From contig NZ_SHLX01000023.1 of assembly GCF_004764705.1 (NCBI RefSeq), forward strand, positions 62,001-126,000: a stretch of 64,000 nucleotides of DNA, read 5' to 3'. This document shows, piece by piece, positions 1 to 8,553 of this stretch; position 1 is the stretch's first letter, and each line of letters opens with the position of its first letter. The translations under genes and the position numbers were made by a program. A model generated the notes under the pieces. That model was not told where the DNA came from. It searched no databases and was given only the letters and a program-made list of their open reading frames with translations. The stretch is from Paenibacillus cymbidii. Lineage in GTDB: Bacteria > Bacillota > Bacilli > Paenibacillales > NBRC-103111.

Positions 1-1097
1 ATCTGAGCGCCGCCATCCCCGTCGGCCGCTATGTGGCGCTTGTTGGCCCGAGCGGGTCCGGCAAAAGCACGGTGCTTCAGCTGCTGATGCGGTTCTACGA
101 TCCGCAGAGCGGTTCCATCCGGATGGATGGCGTCGACTTGCGCAGCATGCCGCTATCCTCGCTGCTGCAGCAAACCGGCGTCGTGTTCCAGGAGCCGTAC
201 TTGTTCCAGGCGACGATCCGCGACAACTTGCTGGCCGTTCATCCCGGCGCAAGCGAAGAGGAACTGGTCGCGGCGGCTCGCGCGGCGGACGTGCACGACG
301 CGATCCTGCGGCTTGCGGACGGCTACGACACGATGATCGAGAACGACGGGGCGAACTTGTCGGTCAGCTTGCGCAACCGGATCGCCGTTGCGCGCGCCAT
401 GCTGCGCCGGCACGAGCTGATGCTGCTGGACGAAGTGGCCGCCGCGCTCGATCCGGAATCGGAGGTCGAGCTGAACCATACGTTGGCGAAGTTCGGTTCG
501 GGGCGAACCGTCATTGCGGTTTCGCACCGGCTGCGAACGGTGGCTCACGCCGACCGGATTTATTTCATCCAGCAAGGCGCCGTCGTCGAAAGCGGCACGC
601 ACGACCAGCTTCTGGAGCGCAAAGGCGCTTACGCCCGGCTATGGGCCAAGCAGCAAGGATTTCGTGTCACGCAGGAAGGCAAAGTAATCGTGGAGGCGGA
701 ACGATTGAAACAGATGGCGTTTTTTTCCGATATGAACGAGGAGCAGCTGGACGAAATCGCGGGCTTGCTGGCGACCGAACAAGTCGCCGGCGGACAGCAC
801 ATATTCCGGCAGGGCGAACCGGGGCACAAGTTTTACATTATCGTCCGCGGCAAAGTGGAAGTCAGCCGGCGCAACGAAGCGGGGGAGACGGTGCGGATCG
901 CCGTGCTTCAGGACGGCGACCATTTCGGCGAAATCGCGCTGCTGAACGAAGTGCCGCGCACCGCAGACATTACGGCGCTCGCGGACAGCACGTTCCTGAC
1001 GCTGACGCGGGTCCAGCTGCTGCCGCTGCTGGACCGGTACGAGGACATCAAGGTCAAGCTGTACCGGTCGCTCTCCGAGCGTTTGTCGGGGGAATAG
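1..1097 (+). CDS. ABC exporter ATPase portion fused to cyclic-nucleotide-binding domain (5' partial)
   Basis: The gene is cut by the window start; the reading frame runs from base 3. The visible part is the nucleotide-binding domain of an exporter-type ABC protein, whose membrane half presumably lies upstream. Counting from the first visible codon, Walker A (GPSGSGKST) is at residues 15-23, Walker B (LMLLDE) at about 139-144 and the H-loop (TVIAVSHRL) at about 169-177. The signature motif is degenerate: LSVSLRNR replaces the usual LSGGQRQR, and the D-loop region reads AAALD. Residues 238-360 form a Crp/cNMP-binding domain with the phosphate-binding-cassette pattern FGEIALLNEVPRTA. Export of an unknown substrate is inferred from the family. 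The cNMP domain and weak signature suggest an atypical, possibly regulated transporter. Confidence 0.88.
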   Translation, partial: LSAAIPVGRYVALVGPSGSGKSTVLQLLMRFYDPQSGSIRMDGVDLRSMPLSSLLQQTGVVFQEPYLFQATIRDNLLAVHPGASEEELVAAARAADVHDAILRLADGYDTMIENDGANLSVSLRNRIAVARAMLRRHELMLLDEVAAALDPESEVELNHTLAKFGSGRTVIAVSHRLRTVAHADRIYFIQQGAVVESGTHDQLLERKGAYARLWAKQQGFRVTQEGKVIVEAERLKQMAFFSDMNEEQLDEIAGLLATEQVAGGQHIFRQGEPGHKFYIIVRGKVEVSRRNEAGETVRIAVLQDGDHFGEIALLNEVPRTADITALADSTFLTLTRVQLLPLLDRYEDIKVKLYRSLSERLSGE

Positions 1098-1167
1098 CCG
1101 GGCGAATGGGGAAAGCGGGGGAACCCGCGGAACCCCGTTGAAATTTACTTCGTTACCCTTGGCGCTG

Positions 1168-1194
1168 AAATAGGCCATGAAAAATGGCTTATTT
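1168..1194. repeat. Interspersed palindrome, copy 1
   Basis: An 11-bp inverted repeat (AAATAGGCCAT / ATGGCTTATTT, one mismatch) with loop GAAAA lies just after the ABC exporter gene. Closely similar palindromes occur near 20210-20402, 38840-39032 and 44537-44729, so this is a member of a dispersed repeat family. It lies between the 3' ends of two convergent genes and could form a hairpin in either transcript. Confidence 0.8.
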
Positions 1195-1249
1195 CCATTC
1201 TCAAGCAGACGACGCGTCCAGCCAGCGAACCTCGGCCTTCGAGACGGCA

Positions 1250-1825
1250 TCAAGGAATATACAGCGACGCGCCTCCGTCGTGCCATTTCACGAGGCCGGG
1301 CTTGCCCAGCCTGCGGAAGCGGTAAAGCACATACAGCCGGGGCAGCAGCACCCAGGCATGAATACATAAGATGCCGGCGAACAGCGGCAGCGGAATCCAT
1401 ACATAGGCGATGCCCGCCCAGGCGATGCCGATCGCCAGCAGGTGCAAGTGCAGCCGCGTCTGCGCGCGCAAGCCGGCGAAGCCGCCCGGCAAGAAGCCGC
1501 AGCAGAGCGGCCGGAGCTTCCAGGCCCAGCTGCCGCGCGAGGAGTCGCGCGTGGTGCGCAGCAGCGTCATCGTCAGCGCGGTGTGCATCGCCCAGACGAT
1601 CGGCACGCCGAGAAGCGCGTACCCGATGCCGCGTCCGCCGGCCACGGCGATTTCGACGGCGGCGAACAGCAGAAGCAGCAAAGCGTAAGCGGTCGTCGCG
1701 ACAGGCGGAAATTGCTGCCGGCCGGCCAGCGTATAGTTGTAGAAAGTCGACTCCCCGGAAAGTCCGCGGTCGCGCTCTTTATCCCGGTCCTTATCCCAGT
1801 CTCTCAGTTGATCCTGTCGTTTCAT
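1250..1825 (-). CDS. Small integral membrane protein of unknown function
   Basis: This 191-residue protein is not recognised. The first ~35 residues are very hydrophilic and charged (many D, R, K). Hydrophobic stretches follow at about 40-62, 66-90 and 126-165, so three or four membrane segments are likely, ending in a basic C-terminus. It is the last gene of the minus-strand run and starts 92 bp after the stop of the upstream permease, which suggests cotranscription with the sugar-transport genes. The reading frame is open and in line with its neighbours' codon use. No enzymatic motif was seen, and its role in the transport cluster is unknown. Confidence 0.6.
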   Translation of the reverse strand: MKRQDQLRDWDKDRDKERDRGLSGESTFYNYTLAGRQQFPPVATTAYALLLLLFAAVEIAVAGGRGIGYALLGVPIVWAMHTALTMTLLRTTRDSSRGSWAWKLRPLCCGFLPGGFAGLRAQTRLHLHLLAIGIAWAGIAYVWIPLPLFAGILCIHAWVLLPRLYVLYRFRRLGKPGLVKWHDGGASLYIP

Positions 1826-1917
1826 CGCGAAATCCCCCGATACATGCTGCTATCTATTGTATCGGCAATCCGCGCGACTGGGAAGAGAGCGTTTCGTCGA
1901 TCCTCTCGCCGGCCGGG

Positions 1918-2916
1918 TTACCCGACTACGCCGGTGCGCTCCACGCTTTCGACAAAATACTTCTGCACAAGCGCATACAGCACAATAAGCGGCAGCACGG
2001 CCAGCAGCAGGCCGGTATTCATCAGAATCGACATGTAGAACGGGTCGAGCTGCGCCGCCGACAGTTCTTCGGGGAACGCGTACTTCTGCATGTACACCGG
2101 CAGCGTGCTCAGTTTGACCGACATGACATCGGCGCCCGACATGTACATCGACGTGTAGAAAATATCGTTCCACTGCCATACGAAGGCGAACAGCATGACA
2201 GTAATCGTCGCGGGAATCGCGTTCGGCATCATGATCCGCGCGAAAATCCCGAACATGCCGGCGCCGTCGACCAGCGCCGCTTCCTCCAGCTCCTTCGGCA
2301 TCCCGCGAAAAAACTGGCGGAAGATGAACACATACAACCCCGCTTTCAGCCCCATGCCAAGCACCGACGACAGCGCGAACGGCCAGTACGTGCCGATCAA
2401 ATTCCAGCCGCCCCCGGAGACGAGCGTCGCCAGCCCGAGCGGATCAAACGATTTGAAATTGAGGTAGTTCGGCAGCATAACCGTTTGCGGCGGCACGACG
2501 ATCGTAAAAATCACGCAGGCGAACAGCAGGCCCGAGCCGGGAAATTTCAGCCGGGCGAACGCGTAGCCGGCCAGCGCGCACGTTACGGTGAGCAGCAGCA
2601 TCGTCAAGCCGGACAAGAGGAACGTGTGAAACACCGTGCTCCCGTACTGCATGACCGTCATCACGTCCTTGATGTTCTGCAGCGTCGGATGCTGCGGAAT
2701 CCAGATGACGTTCAGGTTGTAAATGTCTTCCTGCGGCTTGAACATCATCGACAGCTTCTCGAACAGCGGGTAAACGATCACAAACGAGATGCCGATGACG
2801 AGCACGGCGCGGAAGAGCGACCAGACGAGCAGCACCGCCCGGTGCAGCAGGACGCTGCGATTCAGCCGGCGCCACCCGTCCAGGGGAAGACGGCCGATGA
2901 GGTGTTTGAAAGGCAT
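1918..2916 (-). CDS. Carbohydrate ABC transporter permease, MalG type
   Basis: 332 residues, a binding-protein-dependent transport inner-membrane component of the MalG family. Six membrane segments are visible, and the EAA loop for ATPase contact reads EEAALVDGAGMFGIFARI near the middle of the C-terminal half. The ATG at 2916 is chosen because an AAGGAGG-like site lies just upstream; an in-frame ATG at 2943 has no such site and would overlap the previous gene. The stop of the partner permease is about 20 bp upstream, so the two form a heterodimeric pair. No ATPase gene is present in the cluster. A shared MsmX-type ATPase encoded elsewhere is the usual solution in Firmicutes and is inferred here. 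Confidence 0.88.
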   Translation of the reverse strand: MPFKHLIGRLPLDGWRRLNRSVLLHRAVLLVWSLFRAVLVIGISFVIVYPLFEKLSMMFKPQEDIYNLNVIWIPQHPTLQNIKDVMTVMQYGSTVFHTFLLSGLTMLLLTVTCALAGYAFARLKFPGSGLLFACVIFTIVVPPQTVMLPNYLNFKSFDPLGLATLVSGGGWNLIGTYWPFALSSVLGMGLKAGLYVFIFRQFFRGMPKELEEAALVDGAGMFGIFARIMMPNAIPATITVMLFAFVWQWNDIFYTSMYMSGADVMSVKLSTLPVYMQKYAFPEELSAAQLDPFYMSILMNTGLLLAVLPLIVLYALVQKYFVESVERTGVVG

Positions 2917-2935
2917 CGTTTGTTCCTCCTTCCCG

Positions 2936-3844
2936 TCAATCATAATAGAACACCTTGCGCGAGATCAGCGCGGTCAGAATGACCAGCAGCAAGGAGATGA
3001 TCAGAAAATAAAGCCAAGACATCGCCGAACCGAGGCCAAAATCGAGCGATTTGAACGCCGTGTTGCGGATCAACAGCGTCATTTGGTTATTGGTGAAATT
3101 GTCGATGACCGAATAGACGACATTCGTCACGATCAGCGGGCTTACCATCGGAAACGTAATTTTCCAGAACGCCTCGTAGCCGGTGGCGCCTTCGATGCGC
3201 GAAGCTTCGTACAGCGCGGGGGAAATCGACTGCAGGCCGGCGAGGAAAATCAGCATCTGCACGCCGGAGGCGCTGACGATTTCGTAAATGCGGTCGACCG
3301 CGCCGGTCAAATAGTCGACGAGCACAATGTTCATGCCCGAGCGCAGCAGCAGCTCGCGCAGCTCGAAGCTCTGCAGCAGCGCGCTGCCTTCGTCGCCGGC
3401 CGTTTCAAGCGAAGCGTTGTCCATCACCATGCCCATCAGATCGACGTGGGCCATTTCGGCGGCGACGCCGGACGCCAGAATGACCGGCAGGAAGAAGACG
3501 GCCCGCGCCAGGCCGCGGCCGCGGAACTTCTGGTTCAGCAGGCTGGCGGAGAACAGGCTGAACAGCAGGATGAGCGGCACGTTCACCAGCATGTCGGTGA
3601 CCGCTTCCGTCAGCGTGCGGTTGTATTCGGCGTTCTCGAACAGCGCCTTGCGGAAATTGCCCAGTCCGATGTACTCGAACGTCAGCCCGTCGCCGGTGAA
3701 CGTAAGCTGGTGCAGGCTGAAGCGCAGCGATTCCAGCATCGGCGCGGCGAACAGCAGCGCGAAGCCGAGCAGCCACGGCGCGACAAACAACAGCCCCATG
3801 GCGCTGCGCTGCCGCGGCAAGGTCCAGCGGATCCGTCGTTTCAT
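2936..3844 (-). CDS. Carbohydrate ABC transporter permease, MalF/UgpA type
   Basis: 302 residues with an N-terminal hydrophobic segment (about 14-36) and further segments typical of sugar permeases. The EAA loop is SRIEGATGYEAFWKITFP. The ATG at 3844 is preceded by an AGGAGGT site and overlaps the stop of the upstream DUF5696-like gene by 4 bp (ATGA), indicating translational coupling; a longer upstream frame exists but lies inside that gene. It pairs with the MalG-type permease that follows. An acidic and polar stretch between two membrane segments (around residues 130-155) is longer than usual for the family and may be an extracellular loop. Confidence 0.88.
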   Translation of the reverse strand: MKRRIRWTLPRQRSAMGLLFVAPWLLGFALLFAAPMLESLRFSLHQLTFTGDGLTFEYIGLGNFRKALFENAEYNRTLTEAVTDMLVNVPLILLFSLFSASLLNQKFRGRGLARAVFFLPVILASGVAAEMAHVDLMGMVMDNASLETAGDEGSALLQSFELRELLLRSGMNIVLVDYLTGAVDRIYEIVSASGVQMLIFLAGLQSISPALYEASRIEGATGYEAFWKITFPMVSPLIVTNVVYSVIDNFTNNQMTLLIRNTAFKSLDFGLGSAMSWLYFLIISLLLVILTALISRKVFYYD

Positions 3845-6423
3845 CGCGCGCCACCTCCTGTCGCATAACCGAGCGCCGCCACGGTAATGCCGTCGACCGT
3901 CGCCGGCCGGTCGTTGTAGTTGACGATGACGTAAGCGCCGTTTTCGTAGCGGGTGCGGAATACGCCGTCGGCCAGCCTGTCGTGGCCGGTCATAATCAGA
4001 TGGCGCACGCCGGCCTGGGCCCGGTTCAGCTCGGCGTACAAGGAAGCGGCCTCCGCGATCCAGTCGCCGTAATGCAGCGCGAACAACCCGTTCAGCTCGG
4101 TCTCCTTTACGGCGGCGGAGGGGGCGTATGTCCACTCGTACGACAGATTCGCCCCGTACTCGAGCGCGTGCAGCAAATAAACGCGGCCGTTCTGGTCGTC
4201 CGCCAGGTTGGCCGGCGTGCCGGCATAATCGATATATCCGTGCACGACCATCGGATAAAACGGCACCTGTTCGTCCTCGATGCCAAACCGGCTGCTCGTC
4301 AGCGGCGCCTGGACGAGGTGCCGCGCATAAGGGAGCGCGTAAGCATTGCCGCCGGCGATCATCGTGTCGCCGTACGCTTCGTGCAGCCGCTCCGTTTCTT
4401 TGGCGACCAGATCGGCCGCTTGCTCGCGGTCGATCTGCCTGCCGTCGCGATAGTCGGCGGCCAGCGTGTCGCCCATGTCGCGCAGCGAAAGCCCCTGCAG
4501 GCCGAACGAACGGTAGGCGGCGATCAGGCCGTCCGTCGTTCGCGCCAGCTTGGCGGGCGACAGCGCGTAGTACGCGGCGGCGTCACGGTCGCGGCGCTGC
4601 GTGGCCGGATTGAACGGCAGCAGCTTGACCGGCTTGCGGTCGAGGAAGCGGGCCGCGTCCGAACGCGGGCTGAAGGAACCGTTGTCGTAGACGTGCTGCG
4701 TCGCAATGTCGGGGTAGAGCGATACATTCGACCGGCGCAGATTGTCCGCCAGGTCCAGCAGCCGCTTTTTGCCGCCAAGTACGTCTGCCGCGCTCAGCCG
4801 CGAGGCGCCGCCTTGGCGGATTCCGTCGCTCTGCCAGGCGCTCAGCCGCAGCTTCACTGGCCGGACGCCGCGCTGCAGCAAGTCGTTTGCGATCGTGCCG
4901 GCTTGCGCGAACGTGGTCAGCGGAGCGAGCGAATCGTACGGGATGCCGAGGAACGTATGGCGCTTGTTGACCGCCCCCAGCAAGTCGAGATAAAACGGCG
5001 TTTCGCTCGACGGCTCGAGCCGGATAAGCGCGTTTCTGTCGCGCAAGTAGTCGCGGTACGCGGCGGCCATGCCCGCATAATCGGCGTTGTCGCCGCGCAG
5101 GAACGAGTAGCGGATCGTCAGGTCGCCCTGATGCATCGGGCGCTGGTACAACGCCATCGTCTGGTTGGCGTAGCTGGCGTCGACGCTCAGCTCGTCGCGC
5201 GCCGTCACCTCGAAGCTTGCGCCGACGTGGTTGTAGCCGTGCTGCCTGCCGCCAACGTCGGCGGCGATGGAAGCGATCGCCGCGCCATCCTCGATGACCG
5301 CCAGCATCGCCCGGTTCGCGAGCTTCATGCCGAATACCGGCAGGCGCACCTTCTCCGCCTTCTGGCTGCGAATGTACTCGCGTTTGGCTTCATCGGCGCC
5401 GTAAACCGGGGCGAGGTACGGCTGCTCGTTCGTTTTGCCGTTGTTCAGGCGGATGAGCGCCCCCGAACCGTCGGGCACGAACATGTAGCCTTCTTCGCCC
5501 GCGCCGGCAGCGCCGAAGTAGTCGAGCACCGCGATCGTTTGCAGCGGCAGCGATTCGGGCTTTTTCAGCTCGGCCATGCTCACTTTGGCCAGCAGGCCGG
5601 TTTCCTCCAGCTCGTATTCGAGCGGCACCGTAAAGATCGGCTTTTCCTCCGCCGCGCTTTTGCCGCCTTTGCCGGCGGCTTCCAGCGCTTCGGGCGACAC
5701 GCCGATGGCCGCGAAGATTTCCAGCAGCCGCTTCTGCACGCTGGCGTTGTTGTTGGCCCACTGCACGTAAGCGTCCAGCTTCTCGTCCAGATGGTAACGC
5801 CGCTCCAGGTCGTTGCGCTGCTGTTCGTCCTTCGCTTTCGCCAGCACCTCGCGCTCGAACGTGCCGCGGTCGATTTGCTGCGGGGCGGCCAGCTTGGTCA
5901 AATCGCCGATCGTGTAGACGAATTTGACGCCGCGTTCGGTTTTGCTCACGGTGAACTGGCCGGCTTTGATGCTGTCGTTGAAGTTGTCGAGCGACACCGG
6001 CTGGCCGAGCTTGTTAAAATATGTAAGCGCCAGCTGCGAGCCGAGCTTGCCTTTGGCGTAGGCGTCGGCGGCGGGATCGCGCTCGCGGTCCGCCGGATTC
6101 GACGTCCAGAGGCCGCCGCCGCGTTTGTCCAGCACGGCGACCGCCGTCGTTTCCGCGCTGTAGAACAGCGCGAGCTCGGCGTTCTCCGCGGCCAGCAGCA
6201 TGCCGGCGGGAGCTTGGGCGGCGGCCGCCAGCGCCTGCACGCGAGCGGCCGGTTTCCCCTCTGTCGGCGAAGCCGCGACTGCCGAAGCAGAGCCCGTCGC
6301 CGCCGCAGCGCCAGCGGCAACGGCCGCCGGCTCACCGCCGGAGCGAGACGCGCACGAAGCGCACAAGACGCAGCCAGCCAGCAGCAGGGCAGCGGCCGCC
6401 GCCATGTTGCGTTGTCTTTTCAC
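3841..6423 (-). CDS. Large surface lipoprotein, DUF5696-like
   Basis: 860 residues, beginning with a lipoprotein signal (lipobox LLLAGC, Cys18) and an Ala-rich linker to about residue 75. The body resembles the large Paenibacillaceae lipoproteins annotated as DUF5696, which have no established function. The central and C-terminal part (about 470-800) reads like a TIM-barrel: alternating strand and helix blocks with motifs such as LYPDI, LRDMGD and YIDYAGTPAN, which would suit a glycan-active enzyme, but no catalytic pair can be assigned. The start is GTG at 6423, with a G-rich site 9-10 bp upstream; ATG at 6405 is an alternative. It sits between the YIP1-like gene and a permease pair, so it is probably exposed outside the cell where sugars are taken up. 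Confidence 0.8.
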   Translation of the reverse strand: MKRQRNMAAAAALLLAGCVLCASCASRSGGEPAAVAAGAAAATGSASAVAASPTEGKPAARVQALAAAAQAPAGMLLAAENAELALFYSAETTAVAVLDKRGGGLWTSNPADRERDPAADAYAKGKLGSQLALTYFNKLGQPVSLDNFNDSIKAGQFTVSKTERGVKFVYTIGDLTKLAAPQQIDRGTFEREVLAKAKDEQQRNDLERRYHLDEKLDAYVQWANNNASVQKRLLEIFAAIGVSPEALEAAGKGGKSAAEEKPIFTVPLEYELEETGLLAKVSMAELKKPESLPLQTIAVLDYFGAAGAGEEGYMFVPDGSGALIRLNNGKTNEQPYLAPVYGADEAKREYIRSQKAEKVRLPVFGMKLANRAMLAVIEDGAAIASIAADVGGRQHGYNHVGASFEVTARDELSVDASYANQTMALYQRPMHQGDLTIRYSFLRGDNADYAGMAAAYRDYLRDRNALIRLEPSSETPFYLDLLGAVNKRHTFLGIPYDSLAPLTTFAQAGTIANDLLQRGVRPVKLRLSAWQSDGIRQGGASRLSAADVLGGKKRLLDLADNLRRSNVSLYPDIATQHVYDNGSFSPRSDAARFLDRKPVKLLPFNPATQRRDRDAAAYYALSPAKLARTTDGLIAAYRSFGLQGLSLRDMGDTLAADYRDGRQIDREQAADLVAKETERLHEAYGDTMIAGGNAYALPYARHLVQAPLTSSRFGIEDEQVPFYPMVVHGYIDYAGTPANLADDQNGRVYLLHALEYGANLSYEWTYAPSAAVKETELNGLFALHYGDWIAEAASLYAELNRAQAGVRHLIMTGHDRLADGVFRTRYENGAYVIVNYNDRPATVDGITVAALGYATGGGAR

Positions 6424-6439
6424 TTGAGACGGCCCCCCT

Positions 6440-7060
6440 TCACATGCGGAATGACAACTCCTGATACAAGCTCTGCACGAACACGATCATTTGTTGGATC
6501 AAGCTGAAGAACAACACGCCGAGAAAAATGATGATGCCGATCACGACCAGCGTCAGCGCCATCGTTACGATCGTTTTGGTCACCGAATACTGGTGAACGG
6601 TCATCGTGCCGATGAACAGCAGCCAGACGAACCAGGCGCCGGCAAGCGATTGCAGCAAGTAATAAAACGCGCCCTCCTGCAGCGTCAGCAGATGGCTGAG
6701 CGCGATTTGCGGCGCGTACACGACGATCAGCGGCGTTACCGCATAGCCGGTCGCCGTGACGATTTCGCGGAACGTGCCTTCGCCGTCCATCAGCGTCGTC
6801 AGCGACCAGTTGGCGACGCACCAGACGAGAAACGGGAGCGCGATAAGCTTCATTTCGTCCCAGCTGTTCAGCTGCCTGGGGTCGGTGAAGTTGAACAGGA
6901 AGCCGGCGTACTGCCGCTTCAGAATGGCGACGAGCACGAGCAGCAGCACCAGCCCGAGCGCCACGCTCAGGCGGCCGGCCTGCTCATGCTTGAGGTCGTC
7001 GTAGCCGGCGAAAGGGCGGAGGAGCAGACGGAACGGAAACGCAAGATGCTCAGCCCGCAT
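6440..7060 (-). CDS. YIP1-family integral membrane protein
   Basis: 206 residues with a short cytoplasmic N-terminus and about five hydrophobic segments (near 28-48, 72-90, 100-130, 133-158 and 165-195), the layout of the YIP1 family. Bacterial members have no assigned biochemical role. The start overlaps the end of the beta-propeller gene by 11 bp and the stop lies 16 bp before the DUF5696-like gene, so the three are almost certainly translated from one transcript. By position it may be a membrane partner of the propeller protein and the lipoprotein. This is inferred from context only. Confidence 0.8.
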   Translation of the reverse strand: MRAEHLAFPFRLLLRPFAGYDDLKHEQAGRLSVALGLVLLLVLVAILKRQYAGFLFNFTDPRQLNSWDEMKLIALPFLVWCVANWSLTTLMDGEGTFREIVTATGYAVTPLIVVYAPQIALSHLLTLQEGAFYYLLQSLAGAWFVWLLFIGTMTVHQYSVTKTIVTMALTLVVIGIIIFLGVLFFSLIQQMIVFVQSLYQELSFRM

Positions 7061-8546
7061 GATCGGTCAACCTCCTTCTCCGGTATTTTCTGGCGAAAAC
7101 GGCGGCCAGCGCGGCCAATACGGCAAGCAGCAATCCGGTCATATACGCGTCGAAGTGTTCGCGCATATAGTCTTTGCGGTAGCGGGCATACGCCTTGGAG
7201 TAATACTCGCGGTTGTAGCCGAGCTTGAAATACGCCATCGCTTCCTTGTTCCGCCCTTGGCGGAGCAGCGACTTGCCGATGCCGGTATACGCGATTTCAT
7301 AGTTGGCGTCGAGCCGCAGCACCTGCTCCCACGCCCGGGCGGCCTCGTCCTCCTTGCCTTCGCCGTGCAGCGCGATCGCCCGGTTCACCGCGTTGCCGAA
7401 CAGCGTCGGCGCAAAGACGTGAAGCTGCGCAGTGCCGCGGTCGAGCACAAGCAGCCGGTCGCCGACCCGCTCGAGCGCGGCCGGCGACTGGAACGTGCCG
7501 GTCATCTTGCCGAGCCCGCCGAAAATATACAGCAAATCGCCTTCGTCGCTGTACGTAAACACCCGGCCTTTGCCGGAATCGAGCGCGCTGTAGGTGCCGC
7601 CCGGAGCGACGTCGATGTCGATGAAAAGCGAGTCGATCAGCTTGCCGTCGACGATCGCAAGCTGCTTGTCGCCGGTCGGCGGGGAGAAGCCTTGTTTTTT
7701 GAGAATGTTGCCGCCTTTCGGGCTCAGCTTCTGGATCTTGTCGGTCGACAGCATCTTCGAGGTGGTCGTGTACAAGAAGCCTTCCTCGCCCACGTCCAAG
7801 TTGTTGAATTCGAGCGGCACGAACAGCGTCATTTGTTCGCGCTGGGCGGTCGTCGAGATGCGCTTCCACATATAATCGGCGAAGTTGACCCGCACCGGGT
7901 TGGTGCCCGTAAACGACTGGAAGACGCCGTCCGCATCGAATTCCATAATCCCGTCGATCACCCCTTTGCCGATGACGTACAACCGTTTCGCTTTGTCCAT
8001 CGCGATTTTGCGCGGGTGGTAACTGAAATTGCCGCGCAGCACGTCGGACTGCGGCGCGCCGTACAGGTGCAGCAGCGAGCCGTCGGCGGCCAGCTCGACA
8101 ATGCGGCCGTTGCCCGTATCGGCGACGAGCATCGAGCCGGATTCCGTCACGAACAGCCCTTCCGGGTGCGCGAAGGTATCGTCCTTGCCTTCGTTGCGGA
8201 AGCCGACGAATTGGTTGACGAACTGCAGCCGGCTGTCGAGCACAACGATCCGGCCGTTGCCGGAATCGAGCACGTACACGCTGCCGTCGGCCGTGACCGC
8301 CACGTCTTCGGGCGAACGGAAGGCGCCGATGCCGAGCGACGCGCCCGATACGGCGCGTTCGGGCAAATAAGCTTGCGGCGCGCCCGTCGCTTCGCCCCAG
8401 TAGGAGTAGTGGTAGCCTTCGTACGGCGCGGCAGCCGCCGTTCCGGGCGAACCGAACAGCGCGGCGGCGACGGCAACTGCCGTCACCCGCAGCAGCCGGC
8501 GGCGCCAGCGGCGCGCCAAACCCGTTTTCCAAAGGGCCAAGACCAT
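7050..8546 (-). CDS. Membrane-anchored NHL-type beta-propeller with TPR-like C-terminal part
   Basis: 498 residues. An N-terminal export signal (hydrophobic core about 20-40, ending AAAA) is followed by NHL/SMP-30-like repeats: blocks of the form SPEDVAVTADGSVYVLDSGNGRIVVLD recur from about residue 75 to 385. A helical TPR-like pair (about 395-455, with NYEIAYTGIGKSLLRQGRNKEAMAYF) comes next. A C-terminal hydrophobic segment (about 470-487) and a basic tail anchor it in the membrane with the propeller outside. Propellers of this type bind ligands or proteins or act as lactonases; no lactonase metal site can be confirmed by eye. It lies 7 bp after a permease and overlaps the YIP1-like gene, so it is part of the sugar-uptake run. 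Confidence 0.82.
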   Translation of the reverse strand: MVLALWKTGLARRWRRRLLRVTAVAVAAALFGSPGTAAAAPYEGYHYSYWGEATGAPQAYLPERAVSGASLGIGAFRSPEDVAVTADGSVYVLDSGNGRIVVLDSRLQFVNQFVGFRNEGKDDTFAHPEGLFVTESGSMLVADTGNGRIVELAADGSLLHLYGAPQSDVLRGNFSYHPRKIAMDKAKRLYVIGKGVIDGIMEFDADGVFQSFTGTNPVRVNFADYMWKRISTTAQREQMTLFVPLEFNNLDVGEEGFLYTTTSKMLSTDKIQKLSPKGGNILKKQGFSPPTGDKQLAIVDGKLIDSLFIDIDVAPGGTYSALDSGKGRVFTYSDEGDLLYIFGGLGKMTGTFQSPAALERVGDRLLVLDRGTAQLHVFAPTLFGNAVNRAIALHGEGKEDEAARAWEQVLRLDANYEIAYTGIGKSLLRQGRNKEAMAYFKLGYNREYYSKAYARYRKDYMREHFDAYMTGLLLAVLAALAAVFARKYRRRRLTDHAG

Positions 8547-8553
8547 GGCTTCT

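Noticed and set aside
3982..6507. An 841-residue open frame on the plus strand opposite the DUF5696-like gene
   Set aside because: The minus-strand frame has a lipoprotein signal, a ribosome site and operon context; the opposite frame has none.
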